Shown in pieces: positions 43,207 through 52,319 of a stretch of DNA of 64,000 bases; position 1 is the first letter of the stretch, and each line of letters starts with the position of its first letter. The DNA is taken from positions 242,580 through 306,579 of the forward strand of contig NZ_PRDS01000004.1 of assembly GCF_002927635.1 (NCBI RefSeq). Direction: 5' to 3'. This DNA comes from Albidovulum inexpectatum. Its GTDB lineage: Bacteria > Pseudomonadota > Alphaproteobacteria > Rhodobacterales > Rhodobacteraceae. The notes below the pieces were generated by a model. The model ran no database searches and was not told the DNA's origin. It was given only the letters and a program-made list of their open reading frames with translations. The translations under genes were made by a program, and so were the position numbers.

Positions 43207-43317
43207 CGCAGGCGTGGCGGTTGGGAATTTCCGCGACAGGTGACTTTGTCACTGATCGGGCCTCCGGGCGCGTTCCAGAATGGCGCAATGGATCATTGCG
43301 CCAGAAGCACCGCCGGG

Positions 43318-43938
43318 ATGACGACACCTGTATCTGCCTCGCATTGGGACGCGGTCTATGACGGCCGCGCCGATCGGGACCTGACCTGGCACCAGGAAGA
43401 CCCGCAGCCCAGTCTGGACCTCGTCCTGCAGGGCGGGCCTGCCGGCAATCTGTCGGTGATCGATATCGGCGCGGGCCGGGCGCGCCTGGGCCGGGCCCTG
43501 ATCGCCAGCGGGGTTCGCGATCTGGCACTGCTTGACCTTTCGCCCATCGCGCTGGCCGGGGTCACGGCGCAGTTCGCCGATCTGGCGGTGCAGCCCCGGC
43601 TGATCGTGGCCGATGTCACGACCTGGACGCCGGATCGGCGCTGGAATGTCTGGCACGACCGCGCCGTGTTCCACTTTCTGACCGAACCCGAACAGCGCGC
43701 GGCCTACCGCCGGCGCCTGATCGAGGCGACCGAACCCGGCGCGCGCGTCATCATTGCCACCTTTGCCGAGGATGGCCCCGAACGCTGCAGCGGCCTGCCG
43801 GTCATGCGCCATGACGCGGCATCGCTGTCGCGCGAGCTGGGCGACGGGTTCGAACTCCTCCAATCCTTCCGCCATCTCCACCAAACGCCTTCGGGGCGCA
43901 GCCAGGCCTTTCGCTATTCCGTCTTCCGGCGGCGCTGA
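43318..43938 (+). CDS. Class I SAM-dependent methyltransferase
   Basis: A 206-residue protein. VIDIGAGRARLGRALIASG is the SAM-binding motif I, and LLDLS and ADVTTW supply motif II/III acids; WHDRAVFHFL is seen in the tellurite/thiopurine-type group. ATG 43318 gives MTTPVSASHWDAVYDGR, a usual start for the family. The substrate is unknown. The next gene, convergent, is a MerR-type regulator; the closeness may hint at metal or metalloid methylation, but this is weak. Confidence 0.75.
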   Translation: MTTPVSASHWDAVYDGRADRDLTWHQEDPQPSLDLVLQGGPAGNLSVIDIGAGRARLGRALIASGVRDLALLDLSPIALAGVTAQFADLAVQPRLIVADVTTWTPDRRWNVWHDRAVFHFLTEPEQRAAYRRRLIEATEPGARVIIATFAEDGPERCSGLPVMRHDAASLSRELGDGFELLQSFRHLHQTPSGRSQAFRYSVFRRR

Positions 43939-43974
43939 GACCGGGCTGCGCATCGCGCGGCGGTGACATTGGTG

Positions 43975-44373
43975 TCAGGCGGATCCGGCCGGCCCCTGCA
44001 GGGCATCCAGCAGCGCGCAGCCCGCCTCTTGCCCGTCGCAGCCCGCGGCCAGTTCGGTCAGCACCTGCTCCAGCCGCCGCAGATGGACGATCTGGTCGCG
44101 AATGCGGTCCAGGTGACGCTGCGCGACGGAACGGGCCGCATCGCAATCGGGCTGACCCCGCGTCAGGCCCAGAAGGGCGCGGATATCGGCCAGCCCAAAG
44201 CCCAGATCGCGGCAGCGGCGGATCAGCGCCAGTTCGGCCACGGCATCCGCGGAAAAGGCGCGGCGTCCGCTGGCGCTGCGCGGCAGAGGCGCGATCAGCC
44301 CCTCGCGTTCATAATAGCGGATCGTCTCGATCCCGACCCCGCTGAGCCGCGCGGCTTCCCCGATCGCGTACAT
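43975..44373 (-). CDS. merR: MerR-family mercury-type regulator
   Basis: A 132-residue MerR protein: helix-turn-helix YAIGEAARLSGVGIETIRYYE at the start, then a dimerisation helix. Cys77, Cys112 and Cys119 lie with the spacing (35, then 7) close to that of MerR Cys82/117/126 that bind Hg(II). It is divergent from a MerT-like gene with a 21-bp dyad between. Pb- or Zn-sensing relatives remain possible. Confidence 0.75.
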   Translation of the reverse strand: MYAIGEAARLSGVGIETIRYYEREGLIAPLPRSASGRRAFSADAVAELALIRRCRDLGFGLADIRALLGLTRGQPDCDAARSVAQRHLDRIRDQIVHLRRLEQVLTELAAGCDGQEAGCALLDALQGPAGSA

Positions 44374-44388
44374 GTGATGTGTTCCTGC

Positions 44389-44412
44389 TTGATCCTGTAG
44401 CCGCTACAGGAT
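44389..44412 (+). promoter_or_regulatory. MerR-type operator-promoter
   Basis: A perfect 21-bp dyad, ATCCTGTAGC (44392-44401), one central base, GCTACAGGAT (44403-44412). TTGATC at 44389-44394 overlaps its left end and can act as the -35, as in MerR promoters with an over-long spacer. The -10 is not obvious. It points to the merT-like gene at 44479. Confidence 0.65.
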
Positions 44413-44478
44413 GCACGCTGATGCCCGATCCGTCGAGTCCGCGCGGCCCGGCACAAGACCGTTTCAGGAGGTATCCGG

Positions 44479-44799
44479 ATGACATCGATCCGCGCCAGCG
44501 TGATCGCGGCCCTTGCCGCGCTGGGAGTGTCGAGCTGCTGCGTTCTGCCGCTGGCCCTGCTGTGGCTGGGGGTGGGCGGCGCGTGGGTCGGGGCGGTCGG
44601 GCGCGCCTCGGCGTTTGCCTTGCCGATCCTGACCGTCTCGACCTCGCTTTTCGCATTGGCCTGGGGGCTGGCCATCCGCCGGGGGGCCGCGCGAAGGCAC
44701 CGGACGGGGCTGGCCGCGGGCGGGCTTCTCTTGGCCGCCGCATGGCTGATCTACGCCAACGAGACACGCATCAACGACCTGCTGATTTCATGGATGTGA
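44479..44799 (+). CDS. merT: MerT-like mercuric ion transporter
   Basis: A 106-residue protein with three hydrophobic segments. The first carries SSCCVLPLALLWLGVGGAWVG, matching the vicinal Cys pair and GxxGAW of MerT. The second Cys pair present in some MerT proteins is absent. AGGAGG is 7 nt upstream. It would import Hg(II) for reduction, but merA and merP are not in this window. Confidence 0.75.
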   Translation: MTSIRASVIAALAALGVSSCCVLPLALLWLGVGGAWVGAVGRASAFALPILTVSTSLFALAWGLAIRRGAARRHRTGLAAGGLLLAAAWLIYANETRINDLLISWM

Positions 44800-44803
44800 C
44801 ACG

Positions 44804-45019
44804 ATGACCGAAGCGACACCGATCCTGCAAAGCACGCTGACCTGCCCCGAATGCGGCCATCGTCAGACCGAGACGATGCCGACCGATTCCTGCCAGTTCT
44901 TTTATGAATGCAAGGCATGCGGCAAGGTATTCCGGCCCAGACCCGGCGATTGTTGCGTCTTCTGTTCCTACGGCACGGTGCCCTGCCCGCCCATCCAGCT
45001 TGGCCGGGGCTGCTGCTAG
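44804..45019 (+). CDS. GDCCVxC-domain small metal-binding protein
   Basis: A 71-residue protein with ten Cys: CPECGHRQ and CKACGKVF form two zinc-ribbon halves, then GDCCVFCSYG, CPP and a CC end. This is the GDCCVxC family, which also has selenoprotein members; here all positions are Cys codons. It starts 4 nt after merT, so it probably belongs to the mercury response, binding metal. Confidence 0.75.
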   Translation: MTEATPILQSTLTCPECGHRQTETMPTDSCQFFYECKACGKVFRPRPGDCCVFCSYGTVPCPPIQLGRGCC

Positions 45020-45098
45020 CGCGAAAGCGCAGGTTCCGGGTTGTCCGGCCGCCGCGCTTCGGCAAGTCTGCACGACGTGGCGCAACCGGAGCAGCGAC

Positions 45099-46034
45099 AT
45101 GACCGACACCCAAACGACCGCACGGCCGATGAACGCTGCGCAATGGGCGATGCTGATCGGCCTGTCGGTGCTCTGGGGCGGGTCGTTCTTCTTCAACCAG
45201 ATCGCGGTTTCCGAATTGCCGGTCTTATCGGTCGTCACCGGCCGGGTCGTCATCGCGGCGGTCGTCCTGGTGGCTGTCCTGCGGATCAGGGGGCTGCAGC
45301 TGCCACGAGACCGGCGCATCTGGGCGGCCTTCCTTGTCATGGGCCTGTTGAACAACGCCATCCCCTTTTCCCTGATCGTCGCCGGGCAACGCGAAGTCGG
45401 ATCGGGCGTCGCCGCGATCCTGAACGCATCAACGCCGCTGTTCGGCGTCCTGTGCGCCCATGTCCTGACCCGCGACGAACGCCTGACGCCGGGCCGGTTG
45501 ACCGGCGTGCTGGTCGGCCTTGCGGGCGTGGCGGTGATGATCGGCATGGACGCGGTGCACGAGCTGGGCGCGAACCTCCTGGCCCAGGGGATGTGCCTGG
45601 CCGCGGCCTTGTCCTATGCACTGGCCGGGATCTATGGCCGCCGCTTCCGGCGCATGGGGATCGCCCCGATGACAACCGCCGCCGGACAGGTCGTGGCCTC
45701 CAGTTGCCTGATGCTGCCCGTGGCATTGCTGCTTGACCGGCCATGGCAGATGCCACCGCCGGGCACGGGCGCCGTGCTTGCGGTCGTGGCGCTGGCGGTC
45801 CTGTCCACGGCGCTGGCCTACATCATCTATTTCCGCCTGCTGGCCAGCGCGGGGGCGACGAACCTGCTGTTGGTCACACTGCTGGTCCCGGTCAGCGCGA
45901 TCCTTCTGGCCACCGGCATCCTGGGCGAGGTTCTGGCCCCCCGGCATCTGCTGGGCATGGCGCTGATCGGCGCGGGTCTTGCGGCGATCGACGGGCGTCT
46001 TGCCGCGCGGCTTGCGCGTCCGGGCTCAGGCTGA
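45099..46034 (+). CDS. EamA/DMT-family transporter
   Basis: A 311-residue protein with ten helices in two EamA repeats (LIGLSVLWGGSFFFNQIA... and GMCLAAALSYALAGIYGRRF...). The second repeat ends in LGEVLAPRHLLGMALIGAGL. Export of amino acids or metabolites is the general role; the substrate is unknown. Its end overlaps the convergent arsJ by 9 nt. Start 45099, with MNAAQW at 45129 as alternative. Confidence 0.8.
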   Translation: MTDTQTTARPMNAAQWAMLIGLSVLWGGSFFFNQIAVSELPVLSVVTGRVVIAAVVLVAVLRIRGLQLPRDRRIWAAFLVMGLLNNAIPFSLIVAGQREVGSGVAAILNASTPLFGVLCAHVLTRDERLTPGRLTGVLVGLAGVAVMIGMDAVHELGANLLAQGMCLAAALSYALAGIYGRRFRRMGIAPMTTAAGQVVASSCLMLPVALLLDRPWQMPPPGTGAVLAVVALAVLSTALAYIIYFRLLASAGATNLLLVTLLVPVSAILLATGILGEVLAPRHLLGMALIGAGLAAIDGRLAARLARPGSG

Positions 46035-47285
46035 GGCCGGTTCCGGGCGCAGTCTCCCCGCCGCGATGGCCGAACCTGCCAGCATCAGCGCGGCCACCGT
46101 CAGCATCAGCGCCAGACCGCCCAGCTGATAGGTCAGGCCCGACAACAGCGTGCCCAAAAGCCGACCCGCGGCGTTCGCCATGTAGTAAAAGCCCACATCC
46201 ATGGTCACGCGCTCGGCCCGCGAAAAGGCCAGGATCAGCCAGGAATGCAGCGACGAATTGATCGCGAAGACCCCGCCAAAGGCCAGCAGCCCCAGGATCA
46301 GCGTGACCGTCAGCCACGGCGCGGGCCCCTGGGCATTCGCCGCCACCAGCGCCAGACACGCCGGGATCGACGCCAACGCCCAGGCCCAGCCGCGCGCGGC
46401 GGCGATCAGCTCATGTTCGGGCCGGGCGCGGGCGCGCAGGATCGCCGGTGCCGCGGCCTGAACGGCCCCATACAGGATGATCCAGCCCGCCATGAAGCCG
46501 CCCACCAGGAAAAACGCCCGCCGCGCGCCCTCGGGCGTGCCGTCGGACAGGACCGAATGGAAATAGATCGGGATGCCGACCACGAACCAGACGTCGCGCG
46601 CGCCGAACAAAAGAACCCGGGCCGCCGAAAGCCAGTTCACGTTGGACGAGATCGACCAGACCTGGGTGAACTTCGCCCCCTTGCGTCCGCCGGGCAGACC
46701 CGGCGGCATGGCCACAAGCACCGCCACCAGGATTGCCCCGAGAACCGCCGCCATGCCCAGAACCGAAACCCGGAACCCCGCCAGCGCCAGCAGCGCGGCC
46801 CCCAGCAGAAAGCCCAGCCCCTTGACCGCGTTTTTCGACCCCGTCAGCCACGCGACCCAGCGAAACAGCGCGCCATCGCCCTTGGGCGCCAGAAGCTTGA
46901 CCGCCGATTTCGATGACATCTTGGCCAGGTCCTTGGCCACGCCGCTGAGACCCTGCACTGCCATGACGAAGGGCACCGACAGTGCCGCCGGCCAGCCCGG
47001 ATCCAGCCGCGCCAGCGCCAGCAGGGCCAAGACCTGCAATGCCAGCCCGGCCCGCAGGGTCGCCACCAGCCCGAACCGCGCCGCGATCCAGCCCGCCGAC
47101 AGGTTCGTCACGATCCCCGCGATTTCGTAAAGAAGGAACAGCCATGCCAGTTGAACCGGGCTATAGCCCAGCTCGTGAAAATGCAGCAGCACCAGCATGC
47201 GCAGCGCACCATCGCTGAGCATGAAAGCCCAGTAGGCGGCCGTCACCGCCACATAGGCGCGCAGCCCCCGCGTCCGGTCGATCAC
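46026..47285 (-). CDS. arsJ: ArsJ, organoarsenical (1-arseno-3-phosphoglycerate) MFS exporter
   Basis: A 419-residue MFS protein with 12 helices. [53 protein letters not shown] and [14 protein letters not shown] are family landmarks of ArsJ. It is the last gene of the arsRC-gapdh-arsJ operon, overlapping by 4 nt. Known: it exports the unstable arsenate ester made by the partner GAPDH, giving arsenate resistance. Confidence 0.88.
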   Translation of the reverse strand: MIDRTRGLRAYVAVTAAYWAFMLSDGALRMLVLLHFHELGYSPVQLAWLFLLYEIAGIVTNLSAGWIAARFGLVATLRAGLALQVLALLALARLDPGWPAALSVPFVMAVQGLSGVAKDLAKMSSKSAVKLLAPKGDGALFRWVAWLTGSKNAVKGLGFLLGAALLALAGFRVSVLGMAAVLGAILVAVLVAMPPGLPGGRKGAKFTQVWSISSNVNWLSAARVLLFGARDVWFVVGIPIYFHSVLSDGTPEGARRAFFLVGGFMAGWIILYGAVQAAAPAILRARARPEHELIAAARGWAWALASIPACLALVAANAQGPAPWLTVTLILGLLAFGGVFAINSSLHSWLILAFSRAERVTMDVGFYYMANAAGRLLGTLLSGLTYQLGGLALMLTVAALMLAGSAIAAGRLRPEPASA

Positions 47286-48280
47286 GCTCCGCCCCCGACC
47301 ATCAGCGCAACATCGACCAGGCGATGGGCATAGCCCATCTCGTTGTCATACCAGGCATAGATCTTCACCTGCGTGCCCGCGACGACCATGGTCGAAGGCC
47401 CGTCGACGATGGCCGAGCGCGTGTCGTTCACGAAATCGGCCGACACCAGAGGCCGGTGCTCGAATCCCAGTATCCCCTTCAGCGGCCCCTCGGCCGCCGC
47501 GCGCAGCAGGGCGTTGACCTCGTCGGCGTCGGTTTCGCGCGCAACCTCGAAGACGCAATCGGTCAGCGAAGCATTCAGCAGCGGCACGCGCACGGCATGA
47601 CCGTTCAGCCGCCCCTTGAGCTCGGGATAGATCATCGTGATCGCAGTCGCCGACCCCGTGGTCGTCGGGATCAGCGAATTGAGCGCCGAACGCGCGCGGC
47701 GCAGATCCTTGGCCGGACGGTCAATGATGGTCTGGCTGTTCGTCACGTCATGGATCGTGGTGATCGCGCCGTGCCGGATGCCCAGGCTTTCGTGGATGAC
47801 CTTCACCACCGGGGCCAGGCAGTTCGTCGTGCAGCTGGCCGCGGTGACGATCCGGTGACGGGCCGGATCATAGATGTCGTGGTTGACCCCATAGACGATA
47901 TTGGCGGCGTCGGGATCCTTCACGGGGGCCGAGACGACGACGCGTTTCACGCCGCGCGCGAAAAATGGCGCCAGGCTGCGCGCGGTCTTGAACGCGCCCG
48001 TGCAGTCGATCAGCACGTCCACCCCGTCAAGCGGCAATTGCGCGGGGTCGCGCATCCCGATGAAGGGCAGGCGGTGGTCGTCGATCAGGACGGCGCCATC
48101 ATCATGCGCGAACCGCGCGGGCCACCGGCCATGCACCGAGTCGAATTCCAGAAGATGCGCATGCATGGCGGCATCGCCCACCGCATCGTTGATCCAGGCG
48201 ATGCGCGCGCCGCGTTCCAGCAGCGGACGCAGGGCCAGCTTGCCGATCCGGCCAAGTCCGTTCAGCGCATAGGTCGTCAT
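47282..48280 (-). CDS. ArsJ-associated glyceraldehyde-3-phosphate dehydrogenase
   Basis: A 332-residue [22 protein letters not shown] loop at residues 8-21, catalytic Cys in [12 protein letters not shown] (about residue 150), Thr/Arg phosphate site and [11 protein letters not shown] near the end. Uses arsenate in place of phosphate to form 1-arseno-3-phosphoglycerate, which ArsJ expels. ATGA overlap with arsRC upstream and arsJ downstream shows tight coupling. Separate from the glycolytic enzyme by context. Confidence 0.88.
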   Translation of the reverse strand: MTTYALNGLGRIGKLALRPLLERGARIAWINDAVGDAAMHAHLLEFDSVHGRWPARFAHDDGAVLIDDHRLPFIGMRDPAQLPLDGVDVLIDCTGAFKTARSLAPFFARGVKRVVVSAPVKDPDAANIVYGVNHDIYDPARHRIVTAASCTTNCLAPVVKVIHESLGIRHGAITTIHDVTNSQTIIDRPAKDLRRARSALNSLIPTTTGSATAITMIYPELKGRLNGHAVRVPLLNASLTDCVFEVARETDADEVNALLRAAAEGPLKGILGFEHRPLVSADFVNDTRSAIVDGPSTMVVAGTQVKIYAWYDNEMGYAHRLVDVALMVGGGA

Positions 48281-49101
48281 TCTTCGGTCTCCCTGTCCGA
48301 ACGCGCCAGGTCATCGACCTTGCGCTGCAATGACATGCGATCCAGCGTCTCGAAGGGCAGCGCCGCAAACAGCCGGATGCGATTGGCCAGCGTGGCAAAA
48401 CAGCGCTGGAAGGCCAGGCCCCGTTCGGCTTCGCTTCCTTCGGCGCGTACCGGGTCGGGCAGGCCCCAATGGGCGGTGACCGGCTGGCCCGGCCATGCCG
48501 GACAGTCCTCGTTCGCGGCGCGGTCGCAGACGGTAAAGACGAAATCGAAGGGCGGCGTGTCGGGCCGCTGGAATTCCGACACATGCTTGGAGCGCAGGGG
48601 CGTCACGTCATGGCCGTTGCGGCGCAGCAGGTCCACGGCCAGGGGGTTGAGTTCCGAAAAGGGCCGCGTTCCGGCCGAAAACGCCTCGAAACGGTCGCCT
48701 GCCTCGTGCCGCAGGATCGACTCGGCCATGATCGAGCGCGCCGAATTGCCCGAGCAGATGAACAGCACGCGGAATTTCCGCCGCCCCGGCGCCCGTGGCG
48801 GCGCGGCGCAGGCCTCGACCCGGCCGCGGCAGCAATCGTTCACCAGATAGTCCAGCGTCTCCTGCACCGCATCGATCACCACCGCGTATTGCAGCGAGGT
48901 CGCAACGCGCCGCTGGCTGACCAGCCCGACCTGCATCAGCGCCGAGAGATAGCTGGACAGGGTCGAAGCCTTCAGGTTCAGCGCCTGCGCCAGCTCTCCG
49001 GCCGGCACATGGTCGGGATAGCGCCGCATCAGCAGCCGAAACAGCGCAAGTCGCTGCGGGTGGCCCAGAACGGTCAGGCGGTCGGGAATCACGTTTTCCA
49101 T
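48277..49101 (-). CDS. ArsR-ArsC fusion: arsenic-type repressor fused to LMW-phosphatase arsenate reductase
   Basis: A 274-residue two-domain protein. Residues 1-90 are an ArsR winged helix ([18 protein letters not shown]... [17 protein letters not shown]). Residues about 110-250 are a thioredoxin-coupled LMW-PTP ArsC: P-loop [10 protein letters not shown] with the nucleophile Cys, and [18 protein letters not shown]. The ArsR part lacks the classic CVC site; DCC near residue 88 and other Cys could sense arsenite. It is the first gene of the arsJ operon. The fusion may let reduction and sensing share one polypeptide. Confidence 0.85.
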   Translation of the reverse strand: MENVIPDRLTVLGHPQRLALFRLLMRRYPDHVPAGELAQALNLKASTLSSYLSALMQVGLVSQRRVATSLQYAVVIDAVQETLDYLVNDCCRGRVEACAAPPRAPGRRKFRVLFICSGNSARSIMAESILRHEAGDRFEAFSAGTRPFSELNPLAVDLLRRNGHDVTPLRSKHVSEFQRPDTPPFDFVFTVCDRAANEDCPAWPGQPVTAHWGLPDPVRAEGSEAERGLAFQRCFATLANRIRLFAALPFETLDRMSLQRKVDDLARSDRETEE

Positions 49102-49243
49102 ACTTCATGAATAACCGAAATACAGCGCCACGTCAGCGCCGAATCCGCGATGTCATGAAAATTTCACATGGGGTCCTTCCTCGGATGGGGGCCCTTCGCA
49201 AGGACAGAGGCCGGGCGATCCATCCGCGCCCGGAAACAGCGGA

Positions 49244-49831
49244 TCAGATCACCAGATCGGGCGCATAGACCGAAAGGATCCAGCCCGGCAGGACCGGCTC
49301 GGCCCGCACCAGGCGGCCGCGGTCGAAGCGCAGCATCTCGCGCGGGGGTTCGTTCAGGGCGGAATTGTCAAAGACCATCCCGCGATCGGCGCGCAGCACC
49401 GCCTGCCGGATCAGCGCCAGACCGCGCGCAAGGCGGGCGCGCACCTTGTCCTCGGGCACGTCGTGGCCGCCCTCCTCGACCCGCGCCCGCACCCTTGCGA
49501 CTGCGAGCTCCGGATCGTCCACGCCGACATGCATCACGATGACGACATAGCCGCGCGTGCGGGCCTCATCGATGATGTCCAGCTTCGATGGATGGGAAAA
49601 CACCGTCTCGGTGACAAAGGACCTGCGCGCCGCCAAGAGCTCGTTGCGCCGCTCTTGCGCGATCCGCGCCGCCGCATAGGCCGCGCGCATCGAACTGTCG
49701 CGCAGTTCCTCGCGCTGGATCAGGTCGGCATTGACGAAAGGCCCCGCGAAACTGGGGGCAACGCGGTTCTGGTACAATGTGGACTTTCCCGCGCCGTTCG
49801 GCCCGGCCAGAAGCACCAGCGCGGGCCTCAT
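49244..49831 (-). CDS. Zeta-toxin-family kinase
   Basis: A 195-residue P-loop protein: LLAGPNGAGKSTLY (Walker A, residues 6-19), NADLIQREE, the RRSFVTETVFSHP strand, and RVRARVEEGGHDVP. This is the Zeta/UDP-N-acetylglucosamine kinase fold, poisoning cell-wall synthesis in known toxins. Its ATG overlaps the stop of an upstream antitoxin-like gene by 4 nt, typical for toxin-antitoxin pairs. Confidence 0.82.
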   Translation of the reverse strand: MRPALVLLAGPNGAGKSTLYQNRVAPSFAGPFVNADLIQREELRDSSMRAAYAAARIAQERRNELLAARRSFVTETVFSHPSKLDIIDEARTRGYVVIVMHVGVDDPELAVARVRARVEEGGHDVPEDKVRARLARGLALIRQAVLRADRGMVFDNSALNEPPREMLRFDRGRLVRAEPVLPGWILSVYAPDLVI

Positions 49832-50184
49832 GCCGCTTCGTCGGTCCCGGCCCGGATGATATTGCCGCCCGCATCAAGCCCCACGCCGCGGCCCAACTGC
49901 TGACGCCGGGCGAAAAAGGCGCGTTCGTCCGGGCCCGGCTCGGCCATCTTCCGGGTGAATTCGTCCAGCCAGACGGCCTCTTCCTCCTCGGTCAGCTGCG
50001 CGGGATCAAGCCGGCCTTCCAGCGCGGCCAGAATACGCCCGTGGTCGAAGGCGCCCGACCGTTCGATCGCCCGGCCGATCCGGATCCAGTGCGCGATCTG
50101 CCCCGCGACGGAACGGCTTTGCAATTCCGCTTCGCGGCGCACCAGCGCCATGATTTCGTCCGACAATTTCACCGACTGGGCCAT
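49828..50184 (-). CDS. ParD-like ribbon-helix-helix antitoxin for the Zeta toxin
   Basis: A 118-residue protein. The N-terminus MAQSVKLSDEIMALVRREAE, SRSVAGQIAHWIRIGRAIE is the ParD-type RHH DNA-binding domain. The C-terminal half (TEEEEAVWLDEFTRKMAEP) is acidic, suited to wrap the toxin. ATG 50184 has GGAGG 6 nt upstream. A 17-bp dyad 25 bp upstream is a likely autoregulatory operator. Epsilon antitoxins normally partner Zeta; a ParD partner is a swapped combination. Confidence 0.75.
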   Translation of the reverse strand: MAQSVKLSDEIMALVRREAELQSRSVAGQIAHWIRIGRAIERSGAFDHGRILAALEGRLDPAQLTEEEEAVWLDEFTRKMAEPGPDERAFFARRQQLGRGVGLDAGGNIIRAGTDEAA

Positions 50185-50208
50185 GCGATCCTCCACTTGC
50201 GCCACAAA

Positions 50209-50225
50209 GGTAGCAATTTGCCACC
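50209..50225. promoter_or_regulatory. Operator candidate for the antitoxin-toxin pair
   Basis: GGTAGCAA, one base, TTGCCACC: a 17-bp near-perfect dyad (one mismatched pair), 25 bp before the antitoxin start. RHH antitoxins repress their own promoters through such repeats. Confidence 0.5.
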
Positions 50226-50258
50226 CATACATCAAGTTTGCCGATCCCTGCCCCACGC

Positions 50259-50292
50259 AAAAGGACCGGCCCGCGCGATGCGCGAACCGGCC
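50259..50292 (-). terminator. Terminator after the PRC-barrel gene
   Basis: On the minus strand GGCCGGTTCGCGC folds with GCGCGGGCCGGTC over a 3-nt loop (13 bp, a few wobbles) and CCTTTT follows, about 45 bp past the PRC-barrel gene stop. Confidence 0.6.
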
Positions 50293-50336
50293 CCACCTTT
50301 ACCCGCCGCGATGCGGCGCACCGGACAAAGACGGCA

Positions 50337-51128
50337 TTACTTCTCGTAGGTCGGCAGAGCTTCCAGCTCTTCCTTCGTCAGCGGCACATAGACCCGAACG
50401 ACGCTGTTTTCGTCACGCACGATGCGGATCTGATCCATCGACAGCGCAACCGGCTTTTCGCCGATCCCCAGGAAGCCACCCACGTCGATCACGGCACGGT
50501 CCAGCTTGCCATCATCGGTCAGCAGCAGCTCCGACACCTCGCCGATCCATTCGTCATTGGCGTCATAGACACGCTCGCCGGTCAAATCCTCGGTCGTCAG
50601 ATCGTCGGGCATGACGGGCGTATAGCCTTCGCGCTCATAGGCAGCGCCGGTGGCGGTCATGCCTGCATCCGCCTTCATCGTGTCCATGTGATCGTCGCCC
50701 CAATGGAACGTCTGGGCCTCTTCGATCACGCCCAGGGCAGCCGGCGCGACGATGAAGAAGTCGTCGGGGTCCTCGGTCGAGCTATCGCCCAGGAAGCGCA
50801 GCGCCTTCATGTTCAGTGCAACGGGCTTTTCGCCGATGCCAAGGAAGCCGCCCACATCGACGATCACGGCCAGAACCTCGCCATCGCGGGTCAGCACCAC
50901 GTCGTTGATTTCGCCGATGTCGTTCCACGTATCCTGCGGGCCGGTCACGTCGAAGACACCGCTGTCGATCGTTTCCGCGGCATAGACGCGCATGCCGATG
51001 AATTCCGACGCCAGCATGGCGTTGTCGCCGATCTCGGTCTGGAACAGGTTGCCGTGCATGTCGGCCAGCGCCATCGGCGCGGTGGCACACATCAGCGCGG
51101 CAGAAAGCGCAAGAGTCTTGATGGTCAT
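50337..51128 (-). CDS. Exported protein with two PRC-barrel domains
   Basis: A 263-residue protein. The signal peptide (MTIKTLALSAALMCATAP...ALA) is cut near residue 23. Two PRC-barrel repeats each contain the same DVGGFLGIGEKPVAL box (near residues 91-105 and 213-227), about 120 residues apart. A His/Met-containing linker (HWGDDHMDTMKADAGM) joins them. Such proteins are periplasmic in alphaproteobacteria and stress-linked; the exact role is unknown. Terminator follows. Confidence 0.8.
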   Translation of the reverse strand: MTIKTLALSAALMCATAPMALADMHGNLFQTEIGDNAMLASEFIGMRVYAAETIDSGVFDVTGPQDTWNDIGEINDVVLTRDGEVLAVIVDVGGFLGIGEKPVALNMKALRFLGDSSTEDPDDFFIVAPAALGVIEEAQTFHWGDDHMDTMKADAGMTATGAAYEREGYTPVMPDDLTTEDLTGERVYDANDEWIGEVSELLLTDDGKLDRAVIDVGGFLGIGEKPVALSMDQIRIVRDENSVVRVYVPLTKEELEALPTYEK

Positions 51129-51380
51129 GGTCTGATCTCCTGATGATCCAAGTTGTTCGATCAGCGTGGCCACGCTCGGCAAACCAACGCGCCTTCCGTC
51201 ATCGGGTTCCGCCCGATTTTTGCCGGCCGGGAAAATTTTTCACCTTCCGCCAAGAGACGGGCCAAGCGCATCGCGCATCCGGGCCGGGCATCCGGAACGA
51301 CAGGGTCGCCCGCGCGTTGGTTTCCTGCATGGCGGCATCAGGCCGCCGCCACCAAGCCCATGCAGGAAAGGAAGGACGAC

Positions 51381-51569
51381 ATGACACCACCCGATACCAA
51401 CCCGCAGCGCCAGGTCCGCCGGCATCGCCCGTCCGTCTGGGCCATCACCGCCGCGATCGTGGGCGTCGTGCTGATCGCGATCGTGATCCTGGGGATCTAT
51501 CCTTCGGGCGAAGTCACCCGCGACGCGCCCCTGGCCGAAACGGGTGCCAGCCCGGCCGCAACCCGATAG
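51381..51569 (+). CDS. Small single-helix membrane protein
   Basis: A 62-residue protein: basic N-terminus (RQVRRHRPS), one helix VWAITAAIVGVVLIAIVILG, short C-terminal tail. GGAAAGGAAGG lies just before the ATG. A strong terminator follows. Function unknown; similar one-helix proteins occur beside stress genes in this order. Confidence 0.6.
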   Translation: MTPPDTNPQRQVRRHRPSVWAITAAIVGVVLIAIVILGIYPSGEVTRDAPLAETGASPAATR

Positions 51570-51597
51570 GCCGGGTCTTGCGCAAGTGACCAAAAGC

Positions 51598-51628
51598 AAA
51601 CCGCCGGTCATGGACCGGCGGTTTTTTT
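51598..51628 (+). terminator. Strong intrinsic terminator
   Basis: AAACCGCCGGTC and GACCGGCGGTTT form a perfect 12-bp stem around ATG, and seven T residues run from the stem base. It is 29 bp past the stop of the 62-residue membrane protein gene. Confidence 0.85.
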
Positions 51629-51670
51629 CGGGTTCTGGTGTGACCCAGTTCAGAAAACGCAGCCCATGGT

Positions 51671-52132
51671 TCAGGCTTCGTCGAGGCTTTCCTTGACCAT
51701 CCGCTCGATCTCGTCGATCGGGTGATTGGTCAGCGTCTTGGGGATCTCGGCGACCAGGCGCTTTCTGACCTCGTCGTGCCAGTTCTCGCGCAGGACGCCC
51801 AGAACCATCGGGCTGGCGACCACGATCAGCCGGTCATAGGCGCCCGCCACCGCCCGCTTGTACAGGATCTCGGCCAGATCCTCGGCAAAGCGTTCCTTGG
51901 CCAGGCGATGGAAGTCGGCTTCGTCCAGGGCCGAACGCTGGCCCGGACCCGCATCGGGCATCCGGCCGGGACGATCCGTCGCCTGGTCGCGGTTCGGCGG
52001 GTTGTCCTGCTCCTTCACGCGCACGACCTGGAAATGCGGGTTCTCGTGATCGGTCAGATTGCGCAGGAACAGCGCCTTTTCGCCATCGGCAACGACGATC
52101 CAGTCACCTTCCTTCAGCCTGGTTCTGGTCAT
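51671..52132 (-). CDS. Host attachment family protein
   Basis: A 153-residue cytoplasmic protein of the host-attachment/baeRF group: GDWIVVADGEKALFLRNL at the start, FAEDLAEILYKRAVAGAYDRLIVVASPMVLGVLR in the middle, and EIERMVKESL at the end. It was named in Agrobacterium for plant-cell attachment, but the fold resembles archaeal release-factor-like proteins. Convergent with the terminator above. Confidence 0.75.
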   Translation of the reverse strand: MTRTRLKEGDWIVVADGEKALFLRNLTDHENPHFQVVRVKEQDNPPNRDQATDRPGRMPDAGPGQRSALDEADFHRLAKERFAEDLAEILYKRAVAGAYDRLIVVASPMVLGVLRENWHDEVRKRLVAEIPKTLTNHPIDEIERMVKESLDEA

Positions 52133-52319
52133 GAAAGCTGTCTCCCTCTCCGTCAGGCCGGGAAGATCCCGGCATCATGTCTGGTTTCCAACGTCCCCCG
52201 GCGCGGCCCGGTTCCGGAGGAACCGGCCGCCCGTCCTGTCGTTTACCGATATGGGAACCCGCCCGGCACCGCTTCAAGCGGCAAGGGCAAGATCGGACAC
52301 ACATTCAAGGAGGACGGAC

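Noticed and set aside
44804..45019. Possible selenoprotein in the GDCCVxC family
   Set aside because: Cys codons occupy the motif positions and no in-frame TGA is needed.
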